Source: Piscinibacter caeni (lineage in GTDB: Bacteria > Pseudomonadota > Gammaproteobacteria > Burkholderiales > Burkholderiaceae_C). From it: DNA of 56,815 bases. This document shows, one piece after another, positions 25,908 to 34,700 of the stretch (within the stretch, counting starts at the first letter, position 1; each line of letters begins with the position of its first letter). Position numbers and translations under genes: made by a program. The stretch lies in the NCBI GenBank assembly GCA_003265685.1, contig KZ836119.1, positions 1 through 56,815 of the forward strand, written 5' to 3'. The notes beneath the pieces were generated by a model. It did not search any database. It was not told where the DNA came from and saw only the letters and a list, made by a program, of their open reading frames with translations.

Positions 25908-26813
25908 ATGGACCTCGACGCGGCGCCGATGGAGTTGCTGGCGCTGCTGGTCCTCGCCGCCGCGCTGTGCGGCCTGGCGCTGTGGCGCGTGCTGCACCTG
26001 CAGCGCCAGCTGCTCGGCCGCGAGGATGCGCTCGAGCGCGAGCGCCAGGCGCACGCCGACACCCGCCAGGCGCTGCAGGCGCTGCAGCGCCAGCGCCACG
26101 AGCTGCTGGCGCGCGTCTCGCACGACCTGCGCACGCCGCTCGCCTCGATGCAGGGTTACATCGAACTGCTGCTGGTGCGCCACGGCAGCCTGAGCGCTGC
26201 CGAGGAGCGCAACTACCTGCAGACCGCGGCGCGCCAGGGCGAGAAGCTGACGCGCCTGCTGGCCGACCTGTTCGACCTGACCCGGCTCGAGGCCGGCCAG
26301 TGGCAGGTGCACAAGGAGGATTTCTCGATCGCCGAGCTGGCGCAGGACCTGCTGCAGAAGTTCGAGCCCGAGGCGCAGCAGCGCGGGCTGCGGCTGGCGC
26401 TGGACTTCCAGCCGCCCTGCTCGCCGGCCACGCGCGTGCATGCCGACCTGGCGCTGGTGGCCCGCGTGCTCGACAGCCTGCTGGAGAACGCCCTGCGCCA
26501 CACGCCGTCCGGCGGGCGTGTGGCCATCGAGCTGGCCGGCGCCGACGGACGCGCCCGCCTGGTGGTGCGCGACACCGGGCACGGCATCGCCGCCGACGAG
26601 CTGCCCGGCATCTTCGAGCGCTACGAGCGAGCCAGCCGCGTGCGCGACGCCGAGCACAGCGAACATGCCGGGCTCGGCCTGGCCATCGCGCGCCACATCG
26701 TCGGCCTGCACGGCAGCCGGCTCGAGGTGCGCAGCACCGAGGGCACGGGCACCTGCGTCTCGTTCGCGCTGCCGCTGGCCGAAGACATCACCCCGAGGAG
26801 GATCGCCGCATGA
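25908..26813 (+). CDS. Sensor histidine kinase
   Basis: 301 residues from ATG 25908, one base after the regulator stop. One N-terminal membrane helix (ELLALLVLAAALCGLALW) is followed by a coiled coil (~residues 30-70). The HisKA H-box is SHDLRTPLASMQGYIELL, and the HATPase part has N-box LLENALRHTPSGG, DTGHGIAADELPGIFERYER and GLGLAIARHIVGLHG. There is no periplasmic sensor domain of any size, so the signal is probably read in the membrane or through a partner. The stop overlaps the start of a PAS-GAF membrane protein (ATGA), a good candidate for that partner. Confidence 0.94.
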   Translation: MDLDAAPMELLALLVLAAALCGLALWRVLHLQRQLLGREDALERERQAHADTRQALQALQRQRHELLARVSHDLRTPLASMQGYIELLLVRHGSLSAAEERNYLQTAARQGEKLTRLLADLFDLTRLEAGQWQVHKEDFSIAELAQDLLQKFEPEAQQRGLRLALDFQPPCSPATRVHADLALVARVLDSLLENALRHTPSGGRVAIELAGADGRARLVVRDTGHGIAADELPGIFERYERASRVRDAEHSEHAGLGLAIARHIVGLHGSRLEVRSTEGTGTCVSFALPLAEDITPRRIAA

Positions 26814-27892
26814 TCACCCTGCCCAACCTGTTCGTCCCGCTGCTGGCGCTGCTCGGTGCCGGCGTGTTCGTGTTCGGCACCTGGGCCCGCGCCCGCGCCG
26901 GCGAGGCCCGCCTGGCCGGACGCCTGGCCGCGCTCGAGCGGCGCGTGAGCGAGCAGCAGCAGGCGCTCGAGCGCGCCGAGGCCGCGCGCGAAAGCGCCGA
27001 GGCCGACCTGCGCGCCACCGAGCAGCGCTACCTGATCGCGCTGCGCGGCAGCCAGGACGGCTTGTGGGAATGGGACATCGCCTCCGGCGCCGTGCACCTC
27101 TCGCCGCGCTGGAAGGGCATGCTGGGCTTCGAGTCGCACCAGCTGCCCGACGACCTGGCGGCCTGGCGCGGCCGCGTGCACGAGGACGACCGCGCCGGCT
27201 TCGAGCAGGCGCTGGCCGAGCACCTGGCCGGCCAGACGCCGCGCCTGGACCACGAGCTGCGCCTGACGCACGCCGACGGCCGCGCGCGCGTGGTGCTGTC
27301 ACGCGGGGTGGCGATCCGCGACGAGTCCGGCCGGGCCTACCGGCTGGTCGGGCTGGACACCGACGTCACCGCGCTGCGCCGCGTGCAGCTGGTGCTCGAC
27401 GCGGTGGCCGACGGCACCGACGGCACCGCCGGCGCGCGTTTCTTCGCGGCCATGGTGCAGCACTTCGCACGCGCGCTGCAGGTCGACTCGGCCTTCATCA
27501 CCGAATGTGCCGACGACCCGCCGACGCGCGTGCGCACGCTGGCCTACTGGTCGGCGGCGGGCGGCAGCGGCGGCAACTTCGAGTACGAGCTGGCCGGCAC
27601 GCCCTGCGAGGCGGTGATTCGCGGCGCGCGCGACTGCTTCCACCCCGAGGGGCTGGAGCGGCTGTTCCCGATCGAACAGGGCTTCGAGGCCTACCTCGGC
27701 CTGCCGATCGTCGGCAGCGACGGCCGCGTGCTCGGCCACCTCGCCTTCCTGGACCGGCGCGCGCGCGACGAGGAGATGCTGGTCGACCGGGTGTTCCGCA
27801 TCTTCCTCTCCCGCGCTGCGGCGGAGATCGAGCGGCTGCGGCTGCTGGCGCGGCAGTCGGCGCCGGCTGCGCCGGCCGGTGCGACTACCTGA
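26810..27892 (+). CDS. Membrane-anchored PAS-GAF sensory protein without output domain
   Basis: 360 residues from ATG 26810, overlapping the kinase stop. Layout: one N-terminal membrane helix (LFVPLLALLGAGVFVFGTWA), a coiled coil (~residues 27-70), a PAS domain at ~72-195 (LRGSQDGLWEWDIASG, LSPRWKGMLGFESHQLP, RVHEDDRAGF), and a GAF domain at ~200-345 (FFAAMVQHFARALQVDSAFI, GLPIVGSDGRVLGHLAF). The protein ends right after GAF with no kinase, GGDEF, EAL or HTH domain. Overlap with the histidine kinase gene suggests that it supplies ligand sensing to that short kinase through the coiled coils. It converges with the DUF805 gene by 8 bp of overlap. Confidence 0.85.
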   Translation: MITLPNLFVPLLALLGAGVFVFGTWARARAGEARLAGRLAALERRVSEQQQALERAEAARESAEADLRATEQRYLIALRGSQDGLWEWDIASGAVHLSPRWKGMLGFESHQLPDDLAAWRGRVHEDDRAGFEQALAEHLAGQTPRLDHELRLTHADGRARVVLSRGVAIRDESGRAYRLVGLDTDVTALRRVQLVLDAVADGTDGTAGARFFAAMVQHFARALQVDSAFITECADDPPTRVRTLAYWSAAGGSGGNFEYELAGTPCEAVIRGARDCFHPEGLERLFPIEQGFEAYLGLPIVGSDGRVLGHLAFLDRRARDEEMLVDRVFRIFLSRAAAEIERLRLLARQSAPAAPAGATT

Positions 27893-29219
27893 CGGCCTGG
27901 CCGTTCACGTTGACGACGCGGCAGTCCGGGGTGTAGGGCTTCCGGCGCGCATCGCACTGCGCCATCGCCTCGCGCACCGCCTCGTCCAGCGAGCTCGCGT
28001 TGCCGGCCCAGGCAAAGGTCTGGCGGGAGGACGCGGCGAAGGCCTTGTGGCCCGGCGCGCCGGCGTAGTCGCGCAGCGCCTCCTGCAGCGCGGCACCGCC
28101 GCCGCTGCCGCCGCCGATGCGGCCGTCGCCGCCCAGTTCGACGATGTCGTCGGCGCCATCGTCCGCCTGCTCGGCCGCGTAGCGCTCGGCAAAGCGGAGG
28201 CCGCCGCGCACCAGCAGCGCACTGCACAGCACCAGCACCACCAGCGACAGGCCGAACCAGCGCCAGCGGCCCCGGGGCGGCGGCGGGCCGTACTCGTTGG
28301 TCCCCGGATTGCCCGGCAGCAGGCCGATCAGCAGGCTGGCCAGGCTGCCCGCGTAGGGCACCAGCACGAACAGCGCCCACCAGCCGTGACGGTCGCAGTC
28401 GTGGCAGCGCAGCACCGTCAGGCGCATCGAGAAGAAGAACACCCCCAGCGCCCCGACGCCGACCAGCAGCAGACGCGGCAGGCTGGGCCGCTGCAGGAAG
28501 CCGGCGGTGAGCAGCAGCATGGCGCCGATCAGCCACAGATTGGCCGTGGCACTCGACAGGCGACCGACGCGGCCCGAGAAGCTCAGGCCGATCGCCGAGG
28601 CGCTGCGCTCGCCCCCGTTGGCCTCCACGTGCCGCCGCGGGTTCCGGCGTGCCTCCAGCGCGGCCTGGCGCTCGGCGCGGCGCAGCGCCTCGTCCTCCGC
28701 CTTGGCCGCCAGGGCCATCTCGAGGTTGGTGGCACACGAGCGGCACAGCACCCGCCGAGTCTGGCGCTCGCCGCAGGTGGGGCAGACCACCTCGTCCGCC
28801 GGCGCCGTGGCCACCAGGGCGAGTTCCGTCGGCATCGCCGGCACGGGCATGGGCACCGGTGGCGGAGGCGCGGCAATGGGCGGGGCGGCTCGCCGGTCCT
28901 CCTCGGGCGGCGGCGCGATCGCCGGCCAGCCGCTGGCGGCCGGCGCCGTCGGCGGCGCGGGCATGGGCTCGACATGCAGCCGCGCGCCCACGGCGGCCAG
29001 GCGGCTGACGTAGCGCTGCGCGTCGGCGGCCGCCAGGCCGCGCTTGAGCACCGTGCGCTGGCCCGAGAACAGCCGCTTCAGGCCGGCCTCGTCGGCCCGG
29101 AGCAGGCGCGCCAGGTCGCGCTGCACATCCTCGAGCCGGAATCCGGCCAGCACTTCACCACGGAACACGAGTTGGACGGGCGCGCTCATCGACACGGACA
29201 GGGTGGCGGGAGCGCGCAT
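27885..29219 (-). CDS. Zinc-ribbon/DUF805 membrane protein
   Basis: About 444 residues from ATG 29219; Met11 at 29189 (MSAPVQLVFRG) is an equally possible start and neither has a good ribosome binding site. Order: a small N-terminal domain (~residues 10-85, LKRLFSGQRTVLKRG), a proline-rich linker, a zinc ribbon CPTCG...CRSC, a DUF805-type four-helix membrane block (LRCHDCDRHGWWALFVLVPYAG, in two parts, and LLPGNPGTNEYGPP), a further helix, then a secreted-type C-terminal domain with ALQEALRDYAG and a Cys pair near the end. The combination of ribbon, DUF805 and terminal domain is not a standard architecture. No function can be named. Confidence 0.75.
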   Translation of the reverse strand: MRAPATLSVSMSAPVQLVFRGEVLAGFRLEDVQRDLARLLRADEAGLKRLFSGQRTVLKRGLAAADAQRYVSRLAAVGARLHVEPMPAPPTAPAASGWPAIAPPPEEDRRAAPPIAAPPPPVPMPVPAMPTELALVATAPADEVVCPTCGERQTRRVLCRSCATNLEMALAAKAEDEALRRAERQAALEARRNPRRHVEANGGERSASAIGLSFSGRVGRLSSATANLWLIGAMLLLTAGFLQRPSLPRLLLVGVGALGVFFFSMRLTVLRCHDCDRHGWWALFVLVPYAGSLASLLIGLLPGNPGTNEYGPPPPRGRWRWFGLSLVVLVLCSALLVRGGLRFAERYAAEQADDGADDIVELGGDGRIGGGSGGGAALQEALRDYAGAPGHKAFAASSRQTFAWAGNASSLDEAVREAMAQCDARRKPYTPDCRVVNVNGQAVR

Positions 29220-29263
29220 TGTCGGGCCGCTGCCGGCCCGTGCCGGCCGCTGCACCAGGGGGG

Positions 29264-29692
29264 TCAGCCCGCCAGCCGGTCCAGCGTCAGGGCGTCGGGG
29301 GCGCCGTCGAAGAAGCGCTCCAGCGCCTGCCGGAACATCGGCTGCGCGGGCACGGCCTGCATGAACAGCGTCATGCAGGAGCGCAACTTCAGGTCGTCGG
29401 GCGTGCCCAGCACCTGGCGTGCACTGCGCCCCGGCGGCACGGCGAGCAGTGCCGCCGTGCACTCGGCCAGGCGCGGCCCGAGCAGCGGGTGCTGCCAGTA
29501 GGCCTGCGCCTCGGCCAGGCCGGCCAGCCCATAGTGCTGCGCCATCGCGCTGCGGCCGAGGCCGCGCAGCTGCGGGAAGACGAACCACATCCAGTGGCTC
29601 GCCTTCGCGCCGGCGCGCAGCTCGGCCAGCGCCTGCGCATAGACGCCCTGCTGGGCGTCGACGAAGCGTTGCAGCGCGTGCGGGTCGTCCAT
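29264..29692 (-). CDS. DUF1810 family protein
   Basis: 142 residues from ATG 29692. It matches the DUF1810 family over its full length: LQRFVDAQQGVYAQALAELRAG, then the diagnostic SHWMWFVFPQLRGLG, AQHYGL, PLLGPRLAEC and FDGAPDALTLDRLAG near the end. Members are small soluble proteins of unknown biochemical role, often ~140 residues. It stands between the DUF805 gene and an EF-hand gene on the same strand, with 44- and 42-nt gaps, so weak co-transcription is possible. Confidence 0.92.
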   Translation of the reverse strand: MDDPHALQRFVDAQQGVYAQALAELRAGAKASHWMWFVFPQLRGLGRSAMAQHYGLAGLAEAQAYWQHPLLGPRLAECTAALLAVPPGRSARQVLGTPDDLKLRSCMTLFMQAVPAQPMFRQALERFFDGAPDALTLDRLAG

Positions 29693-29734
29693 CGCGTCCT
29701 CCTGGCGGGGCACGCGAGGATCGTACGCTCGGAC

Positions 29735-30022
29735 TCAGTTGCCGCCGACGTAGTACAGCGACTTCAGCAGCGCCTGGGTCTGGTCCTCGGTCATCAGGCC
29801 ACCCTTGGCGCCCATCTGCCTGAGCTTCATGTCGTAGGCCTTCTCGACCATCGCCATGAATTCCTTCTTCGACACCATGCCGTCCTTGTTCTTGTCCAGC
29901 ACGGACATCTTGAACAGCATGAACGGGTCCTGGTAGTCGCCTTCGCCGGCGCGGGCGACGCCGTTCAGGCTCATCAGGGCGGCAGCGGCGACGAGGCCGG
30001 CAGCGAGTTTCTTCGTGAACAT
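29735..30022 (-). CDS. Secreted EF-hand protein
   Basis: 95 residues from ATG 30022, with CAGGAGA a few bases upstream. A Sec signal peptide (FTKKLAAGLVAAAALMSLNGVARA in two parts, cleavage about residue 25) is followed by MLFKMSVLDKNKDGMVSKKEFMA. This is a canonical EF-hand calcium loop, DKNKDGMVSKKE. The remainder is a short helical tail. It is paralogous to the protein at 42875-43165, sharing the EF-hand and the following (K)AYDM/AWDM helix. Likely periplasmic and calcium-binding; partner unknown. It diverges from the TIR gene. Confidence 0.88.
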   Translation of the reverse strand: MFTKKLAAGLVAAAALMSLNGVARAGEGDYQDPFMLFKMSVLDKNKDGMVSKKEFMAMVEKAYDMKLRQMGAKGGLMTEDQTQALLKSLYYVGGN

Positions 30023-30243
30023 CGGCTTTCTCCTGGGGAATGGGTTGACGAGGCTTGCGCAGCCAGCTGCGCCGACCATGTGTCGATGCCGGCGTCTGCC
30101 GATGACAGTGCGCGTGGTCGCAGGCTCGTCCCCCGCCGTTCAGGGGTTTGAGTCGAATCAATCAGGCTCCGGCATGCCAGCCTTACGCTGGCTGCCGACG
30201 TTGCACCCTGATCGGTTGCGGGCGCTATTGGCGAGGGATGTGC
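30023..30243. promoter_or_regulatory. Divergent intergenic region upstream of the TIR-nSTAND locus
   Basis: 221 bp between the EF-hand gene and the TIR gene, likely holding both promoters. Two dyads are visible: GCGCAGC-CA-GCTGCGC at 30057-30072 and GCCAGC-CTTAC-GCTGGC at 30176-30192; the second, with partly matching outer bases, lies ~50 bp before the TIR start. Either may be an operator. Clear -35/-10 boxes were not assigned. GAGGG at 30233-30237 is the TIR ribosome binding site. Confidence 0.4.
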
Positions 30244-31713
30244 ATGGCCTATGTTCCCGGGTTCGACTGCGACGTGTTCGTCAGCTACGCGCACGCCGAC
30301 AACGAAGGCCCGCACGGCGAGCGCGCCGGAGGCTGGGTCGAGGCCCTCGCAGAGGAACTGCAGCTGAACATCAACCGGCGGCTCGTCCTGCCCAAGGACA
30401 CGGTGAAGGTGTTCACCGACTACGAGCTGCCCACCAACAAGCCCATCACACCCGAGCTGCTCGCGCGGGTGCGTGGGGCGGCGGTGCTGCTGGTCGTGAT
30501 GTCGCCCTACTACCTGGCGTCGGACTGGTGTCGGCGAGAGCGCAGTGCGTTCCTCGACGTCGCGCGCGACCGCATCGCCCAGGGTCGCGTCTTCATCGTC
30601 AAGTACCTCGACGTCGACCGGCGGGAGTGGCCGGTCGAGTTCGGCGACCTCGAGGGCGACGAGTTCGGCGTGTTCGACCCCGAGATCCGCGAGAAGCGGC
30701 CGGCGGGCAGGTTCGACCACCGCGAGCCGCAGTTCACGCAAAGGATCTATGCCCTGAGCGGCAAGATCGCCGCGACCCTGCAACGCCTGAGCCGCGAGGC
30801 CGCGGGTGAGCCCTATCCGCGCGCGGCGGAGCAAGGAGCGCCCCGGGTCTTCGTCGCGCGAGCCACGGACGACCTCGAGAGCCGGGAGGTCGAGCTCCGC
30901 AACCACCTTGCCAGCAGCGGGCTGCAGGTGTCCGCGCGGCGTCACTACGGTCAGGGCAGCCGCAGTGCATTCGAGGCGGCGGTTCGCGACGAACTCGCCG
31001 GCTGCAGCGTGTTCGCGCAAGTGCTGAGCGAGGCGCGGGGACCGGAGGTGGACTTCGACGACCAGCACCGCCTGCCGGTTCTGCTGGCCGAACTCGCCCG
31101 CCAGTCCGGGCTGCCGATCGTGCAGTGGCGCGACCACCATGTCGATCCGTCGAGGATCGACTCCGACGACGCCCACCGTGCGCTGGTCGACGGCGCGATG
31201 GCCTGCGGCTTCGACGAGTTCGCGCGGCGCGTGGTCCAGGCCGCGACCGCGCCGCGCCGGCCGCCGCCGGCACCGAGACCGTCGGGCGTGGTCATCTTCG
31301 TGGACCACCTGCCGATGGACAGCGCGCTGGCCGAGGACCTGCGGAAGATCCTGTTCGACGAGGGCTTCGATGAGGTGTACCTGCCTGTCAGCAAGGGCGA
31401 TCCCCAGGCCGTCAGCCAGCATCTCAAGCAACTGCTCGAGATGGCCGACGGCGTGATCGAGGTCTTCGGCAGTGCCGACGCCGCCTCGGTGGTGTCGAGG
31501 TTCATCACCAACAAGAAGCACCTGCGGCTCAGCCAGCACGAGGTGGCGGCGCAGGTGGTCGTCGAAGGGCCACCCGGCGACGACGAGAAGTTCGCCGAGG
31601 TGGCGCACGCCCTGGGCCCCCTCCTGGTGGTCCAGAGCGCGGAGCGTCTGGAACGGGCGAAGCTGGCACCCTTCATCGAACGCCTGCGCGCCGCGCGTGC
31701 ACGCAACGTCTGA
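30244..31713 (+). CDS. TIR domain protein with two additional TIR-like domains
   Basis: 489 residues from ATG 30244, six bases after GAGGG; ATG 30238 is the alternative. Residues ~6-185 are a TIR domain: DVFVSYAHAD, KVFTDYEL, VLLVVMSPYYLASDWCRRER with Glu99 at the NADase position. Residues ~200-335 form a second alpha/beta unit of the TIR/DUF4062-like type (RVFVARATDDLESREVELR, SVFAQVLSE, LPIVQWRDHHVD). Residues ~345-485 form a third (VVIFVDHLPMDSALAEDLRKIL, ADGVIEVFGSAD), without an obvious catalytic glutamate. The nSTAND ATPase starts 3 nt downstream, so the two are an effector-sensor pair on separate chains. In relatives, TIR is usually fused to or next to an nSTAND1-WD40 protein. NAD+ cleavage is inferred. 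Confidence 0.9.
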   Translation: MAYVPGFDCDVFVSYAHADNEGPHGERAGGWVEALAEELQLNINRRLVLPKDTVKVFTDYELPTNKPITPELLARVRGAAVLLVVMSPYYLASDWCRRERSAFLDVARDRIAQGRVFIVKYLDVDRREWPVEFGDLEGDEFGVFDPEIREKRPAGRFDHREPQFTQRIYALSGKIAATLQRLSREAAGEPYPRAAEQGAPRVFVARATDDLESREVELRNHLASSGLQVSARRHYGQGSRSAFEAAVRDELAGCSVFAQVLSEARGPEVDFDDQHRLPVLLAELARQSGLPIVQWRDHHVDPSRIDSDDAHRALVDGAMACGFDEFARRVVQAATAPRRPPPAPRPSGVVIFVDHLPMDSALAEDLRKILFDEGFDEVYLPVSKGDPQAVSQHLKQLLEMADGVIEVFGSADAASVVSRFITNKKHLRLSQHEVAAQVVVEGPPGDDEKFAEVAHALGPLLVVQSAERLERAKLAPFIERLRAARARNV

Positions 31714-31716
31714 GCC

Positions 31717-34700
31717 ATGACGGACGAAGTCCACTCGGCCCGCCGGCCCTATCCGGGACTGCGGCCGTTCCGCGAGGAAGAGGCCGAGATCTTCTTCGGA
31801 CGTGACGCCCAGACGAACGAACTGCTGACGCGCCTGGCGCGCCAGCGCTTCATCGCCGTGACCGGGCCGTCGGGGTGCGGCAAGTCGTCGCTGGTCATCG
31901 CCGGGATGATTCCTGCGTTGCGCAGTGGACTGGCCGTCGACGCCGGCTCGAACTGGCGGGTGTGTCCGATGCGGCCGGGGCGCAGCCCGATGCGGGCCCT
32001 GGCCACGGCCCTGGCCACCCGGGAGATCGTCGGCGCGCAGCACCTCGACGCGGCCAACCCCGACCGCATCGAGGCGGCCCTGCGTTTTGGTCCGCGCGGT
32101 CTGGTGGACGTGCTGCGCGAGTCGACGGTGCTGGGCGGAGCGTCGGTGCTGCTGCTGGTGGACCAGTTCGAGGAGATCTTCCGCTTCCGCGAGCGCATCA
32201 GCCAGGACGAGGCCGACGCGTTCGTGCACCTGCTGCTGGCCACCGCGGGGCAGACGGCGCTGCCGGTGTACGTGGTCATCACCATGCGCTCGGACTACCT
32301 CGGGGACTGCACGGTCTTCCAGGGCCTGCCGCAGGCGATCAACGACGGCCAGTACCTCACGCCCCGGCTGACACGCGACGAGTGCGCCCAGGCCATCCAG
32401 GGGCCGGCACGCGTGTTCGGCGGCGACGTCGAGGCCGGGCTGCTGAACGCGCTGCTCAACGACTTCGGGCCGGACCCCGATCAGCTCCCGCTGCTGCAGC
32501 ATGCGCTGATGCGCATGTGGCAGCGCAAGGCCGACGCCTGCGCCGTGACCCATCCGGGGCAGCCGGTGCTGCTCGAGCGGGCGGACTATGCACAACGCCT
32601 CGGCGAAGCGCTGGATCGGCATGCCGACGAGGTGCTGCACACCTTGACGAACGACGAACAGTGGCTCGCGCAGGTCCTGTTCCGGCGCCTGACCGAACGC
32701 GCCCCGGGTCGCCGCGACACCCGGGCGCCGGCCCTGCTGGGCGAGGTGGCAGCGGTCGCCGGGCTGGAGCCGGCACGCGCCGTGGCGGCGCTGGCGCCGG
32801 TCATCGACGCCTTCCGCCGCGAGGGCTGCAACTTCATCGTCGCATCGCCCCCCGAACTCGGCACCGAGACCTTGCTCGACATCGGCCACGAAAGCCTGAT
32901 CCGGCAATGGAAGACGCTGTCGGGCTGGGTCGAGGCCGAAGCGGAGTCGGCGGCGGTTTATGTGCGGCTTGCGGATGCAGCCAGACGGCATGCGCGGAAC
33001 CAGGCGGCGCTGCTGTGGGAGCCCGATCTGCAGCACGCGCTGCAGTGGCAGGCGCAGGAACACCCAGGCGAGGCCTGGGCGGCGCGCTATCGCAGCCGTG
33101 AGGAGCCGGCCGACGCCGCCGGTGAGGAGTTCCGACGCGTCGAAGCGTACCTGGAGGCCAGCCGCCGTGCATGGGACGACGCGCAGGAGCGCAAGCGGCA
33201 ACGCGAGGAAGACGCGCGCCGGCGAGACATCGACGAAGCCCGCCGCCAGGCGGAAGCCGACGCGGCACGCGCAGACGCCCAGCGCGCCCATGCCGAACTG
33301 AACCTGGAGCGCGCACAGAAGGTCGCGGCGGCGCGGCGGCGGCGCAATGTCGCTCTGGCCGGCCTGGCGGCGCTGCTGGCGCTGGCCGTGCTCGGGCTGT
33401 GGGGACGCAACGAACTCTATGGATGGATGCTCACTCCCGCCCAGGAAACCTATGCGGACTTCCATTCGGTGCGCGGCGTGCCCCGCGGGATCGGCCCCGC
33501 CCTGACGGCCGAACAGATCTCGCGGCGCGCGGTTTCGTACCAGATCACGAAGAAGTGCCGGCGCGTTCCGGGCCGGTTCGGCCAGTGGCTGGAGCGAATC
33601 GACGACCGGCTCGGAACGAACTTCTCGACTGCTGCCGGCGCCTGCCCGCAAGAGCGCATCGTGGAGATGCGAGCGATCAACGCCAGCGGCGAGTTGACCA
33701 CGGCGCATCGGGCCGAACTGTCCGCGCTCGGAGGCAGCGACGACGCGGCCCGTCCGGCGCGCAAAGGGGTGCGCTGGCAGTATCTCTACGACGACCTCGG
33801 CCGCATCGCCTACGAGGTGGAACTTGATCGCAAGGGCCGCCTGGTCCGCAGCCTCGTCTACTCACCCGCAGACCAGGGCAGCGCGCCGTCGCAGAGGACG
33901 CGCCAGCTTCTCGATGAGGGCGGCTTCCCGCTGCCACCCACGGGAGACATGTGCGCGTCGACCGAGACGGTGGAGTTCGCGTCGCCCGAAGGGTACGAGT
34001 GGCGGTACCGCTACAAGGATCGTTTCGGGGAGCCGGCGCCGGGACGCGATCATGTTCCGGTGCAGGAGCTCCGGCGCGACGAGCGGGGCTTCTTGCTGGA
34101 GGTCGTGTCGCTGGATTTCCGGGGCGGCAATGGCGAGCTCGTTCCGATCGATGATGCCATGGGCAACGCGTCGGTCCGGTACAGCGACTTCGATCGGTTC
34201 GGCCAGGGGCGCCGCGTCGAGTATCGCGGTGCGGACGGTGAACTGGTGGAGATGAAGGGGGTTGCCGCCTACCTGCGGGCCTTTGACGCCGTGGGGAACC
34301 AGACGGAGGAGCTCGCACTGGACGCCGGCGGGCGCCCGGCCACCGGCAGCGAAGGCTGGCACCGCCGGGCCATCGAGTACGGTGCAAAAGGAACGATCAC
34401 GCGCGAAACGTTCTGGGCCGTCGACGGCAGTGCCGCCGCCCAGCGCGACCGCTGCCACGAGATGCGCTGGACGTACGACGATGCGGGCCGACGCATCGGC
34501 GGGGCCTGCAGCGGGATCGACGGACGGCCAGGCGGGCTCGATGCGCCGACCTGGCGGATCGAATACGACGGCGACGGCAACACCTCGGCCTGGTCGTACT
34601 GGGACGCAGCGGGTCGCCAGCCGGTTCTCGGTCGCGAAGGGTGGCACCGGCTCGTGCGCAAGCACGACGACCGTGGCAATCTCGTCATCGAGACGTACCT

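Noticed and set aside
29974-33708. Very long open frame (over 1,200 codons) on the minus strand across the TIR and nSTAND genes
   Set aside because: It is antisense to two clearly recognisable genes, has a His/Arg/Gln/Gly-rich composition typical of GC-rich shadow frames, and shows no domain.
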